64,000 nt of DNA from Aquiflexum sp. TKW24L (GCF_023502205.1 NZ_JAMFLG010000019.1:1-64000), one strand, 5' to 3'; positions 26,983-36,553 are shown, counted from the first letter of the stretch. Notes: generated by a model not told the origin, from the letters alone. Translations and numbers: made by a program.

Positions 26983-28455
26983 ATGGGAGCTAAAGAGGGA
27001 TTTATATTATTCAAAAGAGAACTTCCGGAAACCAGAAATCCGGAGGAAAGAATACACGATTATAAAGAAATCTATAAGCCCTTTGATGGTGCAAAACTCA
27101 ACCACCAAGCTGCTAGGTGCATGGATTGCGGAGTTCCGTTCTGTCATCAGGGATGCCCTTTGGGAAATATTATTCCGGATTTTAATGATGCTGTATATAG
27201 AAACGAATGGGAAGAGGCTTTTCAGATATTAAGAAGTACAAACAATTTTCCGGAATTCACAGGAAGAATCTGCCCGGCTCCCTGTGAGGGTTCTTGTGTT
27301 CTTGGGATCAATAAAGATCCTGTGGCAATCGAACTGATCGAGAAAAACATCGCAGAAAAAGCCTATGAACTTGGCTTTGTTAAGCCAAAAATGCCAACAA
27401 GAAGGACTGGTTTCAAAGTCGCAGTGATCGGTTCGGGACCTGCGGGATTGGCAGCAGCGGACCAGCTAAATCAGGTGGGACATGAAGTCACTCTTTTTGA
27501 AAAAGATAAAAAAGTGGGGGGATTGTTACGGTATGGCATACCTGATTTCAAACTCGAGAAATGGGTAATCGACCGACGGGTTGAAATCATGCAAAAGGAA
27601 GGGGTCATTTTCAGTACAAATACCGAAGTTGGTTTCAATATTAAAGCCGAAAATATACTGCGGAATTTTGATGCAGTGGTACTTTCCACTGGGGCTCAGC
27701 AGCCGCGTGAACTTAAAATCAAAGGATCAAACCTAAAAGGAGTCCATTTTGCAATGGAATTTCTCGGCATACAGAATCAGGTAGTCGCCGGTGAGGTGGC
27801 TTCAAATCCAATTTCTGCAGAAGGAAAACATGTTTTGGTCATTGGTGGTGGAGATACCGGAAGTGACTGTATCGGTACCTCCAACAGACACGGTGCCGCG
27901 AGCATTACGCAATTGGAATTGCTACCCAAACCTCCAAAACAAAGAACTGTACTGAATCCTTGGCCGGAATGGCCGATGACCTTGAAGAACTCAAGTTCTC
28001 ACGAAGAAGGCGCGGATAGAGTATTCTCGGTGTTAACAAAGGAATTTGTCGGAAATGACAAAGGGGAAGTCACCGGGTTGGTGTTAGTAAATCTGGAGTG
28101 GAAAGAACATAACGGTAGAATGCAGTTTGTGGAGATTCCGGGGTCGACAAGGACAGTCCCTTGTGACCTTGCCTTTATCGCCATTGGGTATGCGGGGCCT
28201 GCACAAAATGGACTGCTTGAAGCATTCGGAGTACAGACTATGGACAATACACTACCAATATCAAAAGAATATCAAAGCACAAATAAAAAAGTATTCCTAG
28301 CCGGGGACATGAGAAGAGGTCAATCTCTTGTTGTTTGGGCAATATCGGAAGGGCGGGAAGCCGCCGTCAGAGTCGACAGGTATCTGCAAGGCAATTCTGT
28401 ATTACCTAGAAAAGATGAAGGATATTACGAAGTTGAAAAACATATCCACAATTGA
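26983..28455 (+). CDS. gltD: glutamate synthase small subunit
   Basis: The 490-residue beta subunit of glutamate synthase, which passes electrons from NAD(P)H through FAD and 4Fe-4S clusters to GltB. N-terminal iron-sulfur cysteines lie in CMDCGVPFCHQGCPLGN (about 46-62) and CPAPCEGSC (about 97-105). The FAD motif AVIGSGPAGLAAADQL is near 147 and the NAD(P)H motif VIGGGDTGSDCIG near 286. AGDMRRGQSLVVWAISEG near the C-terminus completes the FAD site. It is separated from gltB by a single base and followed by a strong terminator at 28543-28569, so gltBD is a two-gene operon. Confidence 0.97.
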   Translation: MGAKEGFILFKRELPETRNPEERIHDYKEIYKPFDGAKLNHQAARCMDCGVPFCHQGCPLGNIIPDFNDAVYRNEWEEAFQILRSTNNFPEFTGRICPAPCEGSCVLGINKDPVAIELIEKNIAEKAYELGFVKPKMPTRRTGFKVAVIGSGPAGLAAADQLNQVGHEVTLFEKDKKVGGLLRYGIPDFKLEKWVIDRRVEIMQKEGVIFSTNTEVGFNIKAENILRNFDAVVLSTGAQQPRELKIKGSNLKGVHFAMEFLGIQNQVVAGEVASNPISAEGKHVLVIGGGDTGSDCIGTSNRHGAASITQLELLPKPPKQRTVLNPWPEWPMTLKNSSSHEEGADRVFSVLTKEFVGNDKGEVTGLVLVNLEWKEHNGRMQFVEIPGSTRTVPCDLAFIAIGYAGPAQNGLLEAFGVQTMDNTLPISKEYQSTNKKVFLAGDMRRGQSLVVWAISEGREAAVRVDRYLQGNSVLPRKDEGYYEVEKHIHN

Positions 28456-28542
28456 ATCTAATGAAGCAATAAGCCTAATATAAGAGTAAGTGTGATAATA
28501 AGTTTAGTTTGTGATTGTTATGATTTTTAGCAATCTAATAAG

Positions 28543-28569
28543 AAAGAGCAGGTCGGTGGCCTGCTCTTT
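28543..28569 (+). terminator. terminator of the gltBD operon
   Basis: A perfect 10-bp stem (AAAGAGCAGG / CCTGCTCTTT) with a 7-nt loop followed by TTTTGTTTTG, 88 bp after the gltD stop. Confidence 0.88.
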
Positions 28570-28719
28570 TTGTTTTGTTTCATAGATAATTTTTTGAGTA
28601 AAAACCGATAAAACAATCTTATAAACCTTTCTTTTTGAATATTTCAAAAACATAAAACTTCAATCAGGACATCCTAATACTCGGTTACGTCCTTAAAAAA
28701 ACCATAACTTGTAGAAACC

Positions 28720-29199
28720 ATGAAAATATATTCTTCACTTGCCCTAGCTACCCTCCTTTGCATCACGCTATCTTGTAATATTGATGACAAAGATTTTAGT
28801 CAGGAAAATCTTCATGGAACTTGGGAATTGAGTAGGTATCAGGCAGAGTCCGAATTGTTTTATGTCGATACTTACGAATTTAAGGAAGATGGAACCTTTG
28901 AAAACAGAAGTACTGCCAGACAGCAAGATAACAACATGGACCTTGGGTATAATTCAATCACAAACGGAACATACCGATTAATAGGAAATGTTTTGACTCT
29001 TAAAGGGGACCAATTTTTGACGCTTCCTGAAGGGAGTACGGAATGGTATACTGCATTGGATAACCTTATCGGATCGGACTGGAACATAGAAAGAGAATAC
29101 ACCATAGACCTAAAAGAAAGGAAGTCACAATTGGTGCTTGATTATAAATGCGCACCCAATGAACTTTGCGCCGGTCCAATCACTTATTTCCGCAAGTAG
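28720..29199 (+). CDS. lipocalin-like lipoprotein
   Basis: A 159-residue lipoprotein (lipobox TLSCN, Cys19). The mature part has the shape of Bacteroidota lipocalin-like domains: the opening LHGTWELSRYQ, followed by a YEFKEDGTFENRST strand pair and NGTYRLIGNVLTLKG. These are small beta-barrels with unknown ligands. The gene is isolated between a terminator upstream and one downstream at 29218. I infer a periplasmic or surface location; no function can be assigned. Confidence 0.75.
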   Translation: MKIYSSLALATLLCITLSCNIDDKDFSQENLHGTWELSRYQAESELFYVDTYEFKEDGTFENRSTARQQDNNMDLGYNSITNGTYRLIGNVLTLKGDQFLTLPEGSTEWYTALDNLIGSDWNIEREYTIDLKERKSQLVLDYKCAPNELCAGPITYFRK

Positions 29200-29217
29200 A
29201 CATTGAATAAACCAAAA

Positions 29218-29240
29218 AAAGCAGACCAATGGCCTGCTTT
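29218..29240. terminator. bidirectional terminator hairpin
   Basis: A 10-bp stem with one mismatch (AAAGCAGACC / GGCCTGCTTT) and a 3-nt loop between convergent genes. A-runs upstream and T-runs downstream allow termination in both directions. Confidence 0.75.
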
Positions 29241-29275
29241 TTTGTTACAAATAAACCCAATCAATCTAATTTTTT

Positions 29276-29734
29276 TTAATTGGTAGCAGAGCCTCCTCTT
29301 CCTCCCGAAGAACCTTTACCTCCTCGGTGACCTCTTCCGCTTCCACTACGTTCTCTAATTTCCTTTCGGTTTTCTTTTTTGACTTCCTCCCATTTGGTTT
29401 TTTGATCAGGAGTTAAAACAGCCACTATCTGCTCATTTTGAACTTGGTTTTGGGCCTGCATCGCTGCTCTTTTGGCTTTGTGCTCTTCTTGCATTGCTTC
29501 CCTTTGTGCCTGTCTTTTCTGGGCATTTTCGAGATTGATGTCATAGATCTTTTGTTTTTGATCTTCAGAAAGGCTCAATTCATCCGTCATCTTAGTGGTC
29601 ATTTTCTCAGCCCTTTGTTCTGGAGTCATTGACTCTTTTTGTTGACCGGATTTTGAACCCCCATGTCCTCTTTGTGCAAATGCACCTGCAAATGTCATGG
29701 TGAATATTGCGGCAATCATTAATAGCTTTTTCAT
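29276..29734 (-). CDS. DUF4890-like periplasmic protein
   Basis: A 152-residue secreted protein with a signal peptide ending AGAFAQR near 21. The mature chain is helical and highly charged, with LSEDQKQKIYDINLENAQKRQ near 55-75 and LTPDQKTKWEEVKKENRK near 105. This is the paired pattern of DUF4890/Spy-CpxP-like envelope proteins, where the L-[ST]-x-D/E-Q repeats are typical. The tail is rich in Gly, Arg and Ser (GRGHRGGKGSSGGRGG). Such proteins may act as envelope chaperones or metal sensors; no partner regulator is adjacent. Confidence 0.75.
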   Translation of the reverse strand: MKKLLMIAAIFTMTFAGAFAQRGHGGSKSGQQKESMTPEQRAEKMTTKMTDELSLSEDQKQKIYDINLENAQKRQAQREAMQEEHKAKRAAMQAQNQVQNEQIVAVLTPDQKTKWEEVKKENRKEIRERSGSGRGHRGGKGSSGGRGGSATN

Positions 29735-29903
29735 ATTTCCTTTTTATTTAAGTAAGTTTATTCAAAGATTTTTTAAGAAATTTTGGTTTCCCGGACAAAC
29801 CATTTGTGTTTCTATGCTTTGAATTTGAATATTAGACTGGATGCAGGTATGATGGTTTAATCAGATTTTATGAAAAAACTGTTAACAAATCTTAAATTTG
29901 GAT

Positions 29904-30344
29904 ATGGAAAGTTTCTATTATTTCGGATATGCGAGCAACTTGGATGTAAGTACCTTGCAAGGAAGGCTCCAAACAAAACCAATCCTTATCGGGGTGGGCG
30001 TACTCCCTCATTTTGGCTTTCGATTCAATTTTCCCAATCCTGATGGATCCGCTCGGGCTAACATTGTGTCTAGGGAAAATGAATCGGTGTACGGGCTTGT
30101 CTTCGAGATTAAAAAAGAAGACCTGAGTTATTTCCTGACTTCAGAGCCGGGATATGATTTTGTGGAAAAAGAAATATTCACAAAAAAAGGTCGACTCAAC
30201 GCTTTGGTTTTTATCTCTACTAAAACGCGGGAAGGCATATTCCCAAAGGAAGCGTATTGGAAAGTCATCTTGAAAGGAGGCAAAGAATCCGGAATTCCGG
30301 ATTCCTATCTCGCTCATATCATTAATAGGGTAGGGAAAATATGA
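29904..30344 (+). CDS. gamma-glutamylcyclotransferase-like protein
   Basis: A 146-residue protein of the GGCT-like (BtrG) fold. The opening YYFGYASNLD matches the YGSN loop that binds the gamma-glutamyl group, and the VYGLVFEIKKED segment matches the second conserved strand. A C-terminal PDSYLAHIINRV helix is typical. The family cleaves gamma-glutamyl amides to 5-oxoproline, or acts in other acyl chemistry, so the exact reaction is uncertain. The expected catalytic Glu is probably in the TSEPGYDFVEKE segment. I use the ATG at 29904 rather than the in-frame TTG two codons earlier. It is convergent with the next gene. Confidence 0.75.
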   Translation: MESFYYFGYASNLDVSTLQGRLQTKPILIGVGVLPHFGFRFNFPNPDGSARANIVSRENESVYGLVFEIKKEDLSYFLTSEPGYDFVEKEIFTKKGRLNALVFISTKTREGIFPKEAYWKVILKGGKESGIPDSYLAHIINRVGKI

Positions 30345-30393
30345 TTTCCCGAAAATGTCAATTTCCCAAAAATACCTTACCAATTTCGTTTGA

Positions 30394-31305
30394 TCACCTA
30401 TTACATTCGGTTGCCTCACTTGCGTAATATCGCTCATCGCCGACATAGAGTCCCTCATCCCGCAGAGTCAGTGGAACAGTCAGAGGACTCAACCCCTTTT
30501 TGGTGAATGTCAAATTTAAAATAGCTTCAGGTCCTTCTCCCATTACTGTCCAATTACCTGACATCCTGTTTTTGTATTCAGGATTGGTTTTCCGCATGAT
30601 TCCCTTTTTTTTGACATTGGCAGAAAAAGTACCATTCTCACAAAGGTTGATTTGTGTTTGCCTGGCGCCTCCCAATACTTCATCATAGGTGATCATCAGT
30701 TTATTTGCAAGGAATTTTTGCCAATCAAAATTCTCATAAGGAGACGGAAATGAGGGCACCTCAAATGTTCCTTTTTCTAAGAATTCCAAAGCAGCACCTG
30801 CAATAGACTCATAAGAACCTTCTGTAGCTACGGCCAAAACAGTAATGCAGGTTCCTTGATTGCCACATTTGGTAGCGGCAAAAGCCCTTGATTTGTTGCC
30901 GACAAAATTCCCATCAGCCACAACTTCGGACTGTAAGATTTGGCCTGAAATTTTTGGGTCAATTGCTTTTAACCTCAATGTCTCTGTCACATCCACCCCC
31001 TGTTTCCAAAGTTCAGAAAGTTGATTCAAATCCGTAGCAGCTCTGCCGAAGACAAAGATTTCACCAAATCCGTTGCTTCCGGTTGTCAATAAAAAAACCT
31101 CACTTTCGCGGGGTAAGGTTCCGATCCAGCCGGCAGGAACGTAGGAAGTAAAGCCATAACTTGGCGCAAAAAGTGTGTCTTGTGCATTATACATTCTTCC
31201 TGGCTGAATTCTTTTTTTGTTTGCTTGTCCCAACGCAGGATTGAATACAACTACCGCAATAAGGATTATGGTAAGTAAAATAGCATTTCTCATAAAGTTT
31301 GGCAT
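30394..31305 (-). CDS. secreted protein of unknown function
   Basis: A 303-residue protein with an N-terminal signal peptide (about 1-27, ending NPALGQ). I do not recognise a family. The N-terminal half (YGFTSYVPAGWIGTLPRESE near 48) looks like a PsbP/Mog1-like fold of the sort that precedes stress or secretion domains. The C-terminal half (about 205-300) reads like a lipocalin-type domain: LCENGTFSANVKKKG, then MSGNWTVMGEGPEAILNL. The start could also be the Met at residue 5. It is convergent with the GGCT-like gene and has no operon partner. Confidence 0.7.
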   Translation of the reverse strand: MPNFMRNAILLTIILIAVVVFNPALGQANKKRIQPGRMYNAQDTLFAPSYGFTSYVPAGWIGTLPRESEVFLLTTGSNGFGEIFVFGRAATDLNQLSELWKQGVDVTETLRLKAIDPKISGQILQSEVVADGNFVGNKSRAFAATKCGNQGTCITVLAVATEGSYESIAGAALEFLEKGTFEVPSFPSPYENFDWQKFLANKLMITYDEVLGGARQTQINLCENGTFSANVKKKGIMRKTNPEYKNRMSGNWTVMGEGPEAILNLTFTKKGLSPLTVPLTLRDEGLYVGDERYYASEATECNR

Positions 31306-31400
31306 ATTGAATACTGAATATAATTATTTATATGTACGCTATGATATCAGTGAATTGGAAATCCAAAATAATTCAAGGCAAGACTCAGAAATGTTCGTTA

Positions 31401-31430
31401 CATCGGTCTTCCGACTTCGGTCTTCCTACC
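31401..31430. repeat. intergenic heptamer repeat, shared with 49287-49307
   Basis: Read on the minus strand this is GGAAGAC CGAAGTC GGAAGAC CGATG, units exactly seven bases apart. A near-identical motif lies on the plus strand at 49287-49307, also outside genes. It is one member of a set of period-7 tracts in this window. Confidence 0.6.
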
Positions 31431-31489
31431 CAATTGTTGTAGAAAGTTGAGTTATTCGCAGAGAAGCGTACATAAACAGTAATTATTTA

Positions 31490-32833
31490 TCAATCCTCAT
31501 AATCTTTCTCCTCGAGCATCCATTGTCTTTTGAAATCTTTTACGTACCTCGGACGGATCAAAAGCCGCAGACTTGGGTCAAAGGATAGGTATTTCCAAGA
31601 CCAGGTGAGGAAAACCATGAGTTTGTTTTTTACTCCCAAAATGGCCATCAAATGGACGAAAAGCCATACGAGCCAGGCAAAGGAGCCATGAAAACTTACA
31701 AATGGAAGGTCCACTACAGCCATTTTCTTACCTATGGTCGCCATAGATCCAAGGTCTTTGTACCTAAAAGGTTGCCAAGGCTTTTGCTTCAATTCATTCT
31801 TGAGATTTTTGGAAAGGTTAGCCGCTTGTTGGATCGCTACCTGCGCTACCTGAGGGTGCCCGTTTGGATATTTTGCATCCCTTTGGACACATTGGTCACC
31901 GACAACAAAAATGGACTCCTCGCGGACTAGTTTATTGAATTCATCAACCAATAACCTCCCGTTAGGTGCTTTTTGGTCATCTTCCACACCGATGAGTGAG
32001 TTGGCCTTGATCCCGGCAGCCCAAAGCAAGGTCAGAGTCTTGATAGATTCCTGTCCTTTCAATTTGACAATAAATCCATCGTAATCTTCCACCATGGTAT
32101 TGAGAAGAACTTCGACTCCCAATCCCCGGACGTACTCAAGGGCTTTTTCACGGGATTTTGGTAACAGCCCGTTCAACAGCGAACCGCTTGCCTCGATCAA
32201 TATTACCCTCATATTTTGGAAACTGAGCTGTGGATAATCTTTGGGAAGTACTTTGTTTCTCAACTCCGCAATAGATCCTGCCAGCTCCACACCGGTGGCA
32301 CCCCCTCCCACAATCACCACATTCATGATGGGTTTGCGCTCCTCAAAATCTGCGATATTGACAGCTCGCTCGTAATTAGAAATGATTTTATTCCGGATAT
32401 ACAATGCTTCGGAAGTGGACTTCATCGGCGCACAGAATTTTTGGATGTTTTGGTTTCCGAAATAATTGGTGGTGGCACCTTGGGACAAGATTAATATGTC
32501 ATATTGAATTGTCCCAAGATTGGTATGAATGATTTTATTATGCTTGTCAATTTCTCTGACTACGGCCATCCTAAAAATCACATTGTCGATTTTGTGGAAA
32601 ATCCTTCTTAAAGGAAACGAAACAGCACTAGGTGAAAGTGCAGCTGTCGCCACCTGATAGAGCAAAGGTTGGAATTGGTGGTAATTGTTTTTATCCATCA
32701 AAACCACTTGATAATCGGTATGGGCAAGCTTTTGCGCAATTTTCAAACCGGCAAAACCGGCTCCTACAATTAAGATTCTTTTATGTTTTGGAAGAGGAAT
32801 ATTGGGAATCGGAAGGGCTTCTGAAACGTTCAT
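31490..32833 (-). CDS. ndh: type II NADH dehydrogenase (NDH-2)
   Basis: A 447-residue flavoprotein that oxidises NADH and reduces menaquinone at the inner membrane without pumping protons. The FAD motif ILIVGAGFAGLKIAQKL is near residues 19-35 and the NADH motif VVIVGGGATGVELAGS near 170. The FAD end motif VGDQCVQ near 313 and the HPQVAQVAIQQAANL motif near 326 (quinone-site AQxAxQQ) define NDH-2. A hydrophobic C-terminal stretch (about 385-430) is the likely membrane anchor. I chose the ATG at 32833; the frame is open 26 codons further, but that extension does not look like part of the family. Confidence 0.92.
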   Translation of the reverse strand: MNVSEALPIPNIPLPKHKRILIVGAGFAGLKIAQKLAHTDYQVVLMDKNNYHQFQPLLYQVATAALSPSAVSFPLRRIFHKIDNVIFRMAVVREIDKHNKIIHTNLGTIQYDILILSQGATTNYFGNQNIQKFCAPMKSTSEALYIRNKIISNYERAVNIADFEERKPIMNVVIVGGGATGVELAGSIAELRNKVLPKDYPQLSFQNMRVILIEASGSLLNGLLPKSREKALEYVRGLGVEVLLNTMVEDYDGFIVKLKGQESIKTLTLLWAAGIKANSLIGVEDDQKAPNGRLLVDEFNKLVREESIFVVGDQCVQRDAKYPNGHPQVAQVAIQQAANLSKNLKNELKQKPWQPFRYKDLGSMATIGKKMAVVDLPFVSFHGSFAWLVWLFVHLMAILGVKNKLMVFLTWSWKYLSFDPSLRLLIRPRYVKDFKRQWMLEEKDYED

Positions 32834-32981
32834 GATAAAAGTTCTATTTAATGCTGGTAAATCTATTAAATTTTGAATTATGATTACCGCTCGAAGAAGA
32901 TTTGTTAGCAATGGATTTCTTTGTTTTTAGGCCATTTCAAAAGATTTATTAATTTTACCCACCTTTTAAAATAGATGAGTA

Positions 32982-33689
32982 ATGGGAAGAGCATTTGAAT
33001 TCCGAAAAGAAAGAAAATTTAAACGTTGGAGTCAGATGTCCAAGGTCTTTACACGCCTTGGAAAAGAAATCGTCATGGCTGTCAAAGCAGGTGGTCCTGA
33101 CCCCAGCAACAACACCAAGCTCCGCACTATAATCCAAAATGCGAAAGGCGCTTCTATGCCTAAGCACACGATCGAAGCTGCTATCAAAAGGGCTTCAAAC
33201 AAGGACGAGAAAAATTATGAGGAGATTTTATATGAAGGCTATGGTCCGTATGGGGTGGCTGTCATCATCGAAACCTCCACAGACAATATCAACCGCACCG
33301 TAGCCAATATCCGAAGCTATTTCACCAAATCCGGTGGGGCTTTAGGCACTTCTGGATCAGTTAGCTTTATGTTTACCAAAAAGGCTGTTTTCCGTTTTGC
33401 CCAAAAAGATATGGACATAGAAGAGTTGGAATTAGAACTGATCGACCATGGGCTTGAAGAAATAGACGAAAATGAAGGGGAAATTTTTGCTTACACCGAA
33501 TTTGAAGATTTTGGAAAGATGCAAAAAGCCCTTGAAGACAGACATATTGAAGTGATCAATGCTGATTTTCAATGGTTCCCATCCACTACTGTGGACCTTA
33601 CCGAAGAACATGAAGAAGAAATCAACAAAATGATTGAAAGACTTGAAGAAGACGATGACGTCAATCAGGTATTTACCAATGTTTCCTAA
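32982..33689 (+). CDS. YebC/PmpR family protein (TACO1-like)
   Basis: A 235-residue protein with the family signature RAFEFRKERKFKRWSQMSKV at the N-terminus, the NTKLRTIIQNAKGASMPKHT helix-turn region near 45-65 and the GYGPYGVAVIIE core near 85. YebC proteins have been described as transcription regulators, and more recently as ribosome-associated factors that relieve stalling at proline-rich stretches. Length and motifs are normal for the family. It lies 53 bp upstream of the YjjX-type gene on the same strand and may share its transcript. Confidence 0.95.
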   Translation: MGRAFEFRKERKFKRWSQMSKVFTRLGKEIVMAVKAGGPDPSNNTKLRTIIQNAKGASMPKHTIEAAIKRASNKDEKNYEEILYEGYGPYGVAVIIETSTDNINRTVANIRSYFTKSGGALGTSGSVSFMFTKKAVFRFAQKDMDIEELELELIDHGLEEIDENEGEIFAYTEFEDFGKMQKALEDRHIEVINADFQWFPSTTVDLTEEHEEEINKMIERLEEDDDVNQVFTNVS

Positions 33690-33742
33690 CAATATCCCAA
33701 ACCTCCCTCTCACATTATTATAATCCTTACTGCTGATCATCC

Positions 33743-34324
33743 ATGACCGGAACAACGAGTTTTCCAAAAAGAAAGAATATCCAAGACCAACAAAGACAAA
33801 ATTTAGTAATAGTCGGCAGTAGAAACCCTGTAAAAATCAGTTGCACAGATGGAGGATTCCATCAGGTCTTTGAAGGAACCTACCTTGTGGAAGGGCTGAA
33901 TGTCAGCTCGGATGTAGATGCACAGCCGATCGGAGACGAACAAACTTATAAGGGAGCTTTTAACCGTGCCAAAAATTCAAAAATAGTATTTCCTGAAGCT
34001 GACTTCTGGGTTGGTATAGAAGGAGGTGTTGAAAAATTTCAAGGAGAACTAGCAGCGTTTGCTTGGGTAGTGATTATGAATAAAAATGGTAAAATCGGTA
34101 AAGCGAAGACTTCTTTGTTTTTCCTGCCAAAAGCTATTGCCGACCTTGTTGATGGAGGCATGGAATTAGGTACAGCTGACGATGAGTTTTTCAAACAGGA
34201 AAATTCCAAAGAAAAAGACGGTGCTGTCGGTATTTTGACCAAAGGAGCACTTAATAGGAAAAATTATTACCAACAGGCAGTTATCCTGGCTTTGATACCA
34301 TTTCTAAAAGAAGACCTGTATTAG
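33743..34324 (+). CDS. inosine/xanthosine triphosphatase (YjjX/DUF84 family)
   Basis: A 193-residue enzyme that removes non-canonical ITP and XTP from the nucleotide pool. Family motifs are VGSRNPVKI near 25 (substrate loop, usually VGSTNPVK), PIGDEQTYKGAFNRA near 66 and FWVGIEGGVE near 92. There are about 20 extra residues before the first strand; no internal start codon would remove them, so they are probably real. It follows the YebC-like gene by 53 bp. Confidence 0.88.
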   Translation: MTGTTSFPKRKNIQDQQRQNLVIVGSRNPVKISCTDGGFHQVFEGTYLVEGLNVSSDVDAQPIGDEQTYKGAFNRAKNSKIVFPEADFWVGIEGGVEKFQGELAAFAWVVIMNKNGKIGKAKTSLFFLPKAIADLVDGGMELGTADDEFFKQENSKEKDGAVGILTKGALNRKNYYQQAVILALIPFLKEDLY

Positions 34325-34565
34325 AATTATCTACATGCCTGATAGATTTTTTCAATTTGTTTTTAAAAACCATAGGATTTAAATTTGGTTAAGTGTTTCA
34401 TAATTAAGCCAATACAATTGGAGGCTTGAATAGAAGTTGTTATATATTGATATTAAGAAAAAAGAATAAGACGAAGACCTGAAACCTTTTGGAAAAATAA
34501 CGTCAGGCACAATTGATAATAGCAGGAAGTGTTTGGTCACCGAAACAGTCAACTATAATTTTTAA

Positions 34566-34583
34566 GAGCCCTTTTGGGGGCTC
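34566..34583 (-). terminator. hairpin at the stop codon of the 34582 gene
   Basis: A 6-bp stem (GAGCCC / GGGCTC) with a 6-nt loop overlaps the TGA at 34582-34584 and is followed on the minus strand by TTAAAAATT. It is a weak to moderate terminator. Confidence 0.5.
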
Positions 34584-35571
34584 ATTTTATTTTTAGGTTA
34601 GTCAGGAAATTTTCCAGTGATGTTTTCCAGTCAGGATCTGCGTCCCAAACCGGACCGATATACAACTCATTACGCACCAAAAACCGGATATAATATTTCA
34701 CCACAATTCTATCCCCATCATTTAGACCATCAGTGGCCAATCCCATATTCTTCATCAGGTCAGCTTCTCTTGCTTCCACCCGCATAAGCACAAACTGAAC
34801 TCGTTCCTTTATGAGATCCGCATCAGACTTTGGGCTTGTGAGAAACTCTACCTGATGTGGATACAGCTGTGTAAAAATAGCTTCCAAACCATTTTTCTCG
34901 GCATTTTGCTCCGCTAGAATTCTTTCCTCAGATTTTCCCAAGAGATCATAACGGAATGTATTTAAATACCCACTTTCTCCTGCAGAACCCGAAAGTGGGA
35001 TACCCAATTTGAATACATCCAAGTTGAGCGGGTTTCTGTTAAAGTATCTTTGAGCAGCAGATGCGGTGGCATTGGCTCCCGATGGAAATTCCGGCACTTC
35101 CAATACCATCAGGTTTTTGGATTTGGTATTTTGTCCCATAGCAATCAGTGATACTTGGAGTGATTCAATCCCATTTACCTCCATACTCCACATGCCATTG
35201 GTAGGGATCATATTCTTATTATTTGTAAAGGATCCAATATTCAAAACCAAACTTCCGTTGGCTTTTCGGGTAAGGATTACAACTGAGGAAATCATTCTTT
35301 TGGCAAACATCGTTGCAAAACCAGCCTGTACCTCTTCCGAAATAGCCACATTCTCAAGTTCGTAATATGCTACGGGATCACCACCAGCAGAAACCAAAGC
35401 GGTATGGATTTCCAGTGCTAAGCCCTCCCAAGTCATAGAGGGTCTAGATTGGGGAGAATTTGAAATAAGAACCACGGATTTTCCATCCAAAAAAGTCTCC
35501 GGAAGGGCATTTTGTGCCGTACCTGGTATTTGAAAAGCCAAAACCATCAGCAGGGCAAAAAGATATTTCAT
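34582..35571 (-). CDS. secreted protein of unknown function
   Basis: A 329-residue protein with a signal peptide (about 1-19, ending GTAQNA), so probably periplasmic. I do not recognise a family. The N-terminal third (KSVVLISNSPQSRPSMTW, then FAKRMISSVVILTRKANGS) looks like an alpha/beta fold, and the rest is mainly helical with charged segments. PSGANATASAAQRYFNRN near 168-185 might be a linker. The gene is alone on its strand, and the M28 peptidase diverges from it with 73 bp between starts. Confidence 0.75.
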   Translation of the reverse strand: MKYLFALLMVLAFQIPGTAQNALPETFLDGKSVVLISNSPQSRPSMTWEGLALEIHTALVSAGGDPVAYYELENVAISEEVQAGFATMFAKRMISSVVILTRKANGSLVLNIGSFTNNKNMIPTNGMWSMEVNGIESLQVSLIAMGQNTKSKNLMVLEVPEFPSGANATASAAQRYFNRNPLNLDVFKLGIPLSGSAGESGYLNTFRYDLLGKSEERILAEQNAEKNGLEAIFTQLYPHQVEFLTSPKSDADLIKERVQFVLMRVEAREADLMKNMGLATDGLNDGDRIVVKYYIRFLVRNELYIGPVWDADPDWKTSLENFLTNLKIK

Positions 35572-35644
35572 AAGCGTTAAGATTCGAGCGATTATATCTT
35601 ACTATTTTTACGAATATACATAACGGACCAATTTAAAAAGACAT

Positions 35645-36553
35645 ATGATTAATTTATTGAAATTTTTCATGCTATTTTTTCTTATCGCCCCTTTGGGATT
35701 GAGAGCACAAAAAATCGACCAAAACAAATTGCTCAACGACATTGAATACCTTTCATCTGATGAACTTGGGGGAAGAAAACCCCTTTCGGAAGGAAGTATT
35801 AAAGCAAGAAAATTCATTCAGGAGAGATATTGGGAATTGAAACTCAGAACTCAATACCCGGATTTTACCCAATACTTTGATTTCCATAACCAAAGAGAGG
35901 GCAGACTTTATGAGAAAGCAGCAAACATTGTTGGTTTTATCGGTGGGAAGGAAACCGAAAAATTGATTGTAGTCATGGCTCATTATGACCATATCGGCAC
36001 GAATGGAGAAATGATTTTCAACGGCGCTGATGACAATGCCTCGGGAACAGGTGGTGTCTTGGCATTGGCTGAATACTTTTCCAATAACCGCCCAAACCAT
36101 TCCATGCTTTTTGTGGCCTTGGACGCAGAGGAAATGGGCCATCAGGGAGCAAAAAAATTGGTGGATGATTTCCCTTTCCCCATTGGACAGACAGTCCTTA
36201 ATATCAATATGGACATGATCAGCCGAAATGTTGACGGCGAAATCTATGCTGTAGGAACGTACCATTATCCTCAATTGAAACCCACTGCTGAAAGGGTTGC
36301 TGCGGGTCGTTTTCCCAAATTAGTATTTGGTCATGATGTTCCGGACCAACCCGGTGATTGGACCTACGCCTCTGACCATTCACAATTTCATAAAAATGGA
36401 ATCCCATTCCTTTACTTTGGAGTCGAAGATCACGAAGATTACCATAAAGAAACAGATACATTTGAGCGGATTCAGCCCCTGTTTTATGTTGGTGCGGTGG
36501 AATTGATTCTGGATATTATCCTCGCTTTTGATCAGGAATTGGTCAAAGACTAG
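35645..36553 (+). CDS. M28 family zinc peptidase
   Basis: A 302-residue aminopeptidase-like enzyme with a signal peptide (about 1-19, ending LRAQK), so exported. The two-zinc site is visible in order: AHYDHIG near 115 (His), GADDNASGTGG near 129 (bridging Asp), DAEEMGHQG near 160 (catalytic Glu and ligand Glu), INMDMISRN near 187 (Asp) and the last His in the SDHSQFHKNGIPFLYF / EDHEDYH region near 246-268. Family members release amino-terminal residues from peptides. With the M1 and M14 enzymes and the DUF885 hydrolase it is part of a peptide-degrading theme in this window. Confidence 0.92.
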   Translation: MINLLKFFMLFFLIAPLGLRAQKIDQNKLLNDIEYLSSDELGGRKPLSEGSIKARKFIQERYWELKLRTQYPDFTQYFDFHNQREGRLYEKAANIVGFIGGKETEKLIVVMAHYDHIGTNGEMIFNGADDNASGTGGVLALAEYFSNNRPNHSMLFVALDAEEMGHQGAKKLVDDFPFPIGQTVLNINMDMISRNVDGEIYAVGTYHYPQLKPTAERVAAGRFPKLVFGHDVPDQPGDWTYASDHSQFHKNGIPFLYFGVEDHEDYHKETDTFERIQPLFYVGAVELILDIILAFDQELVKD

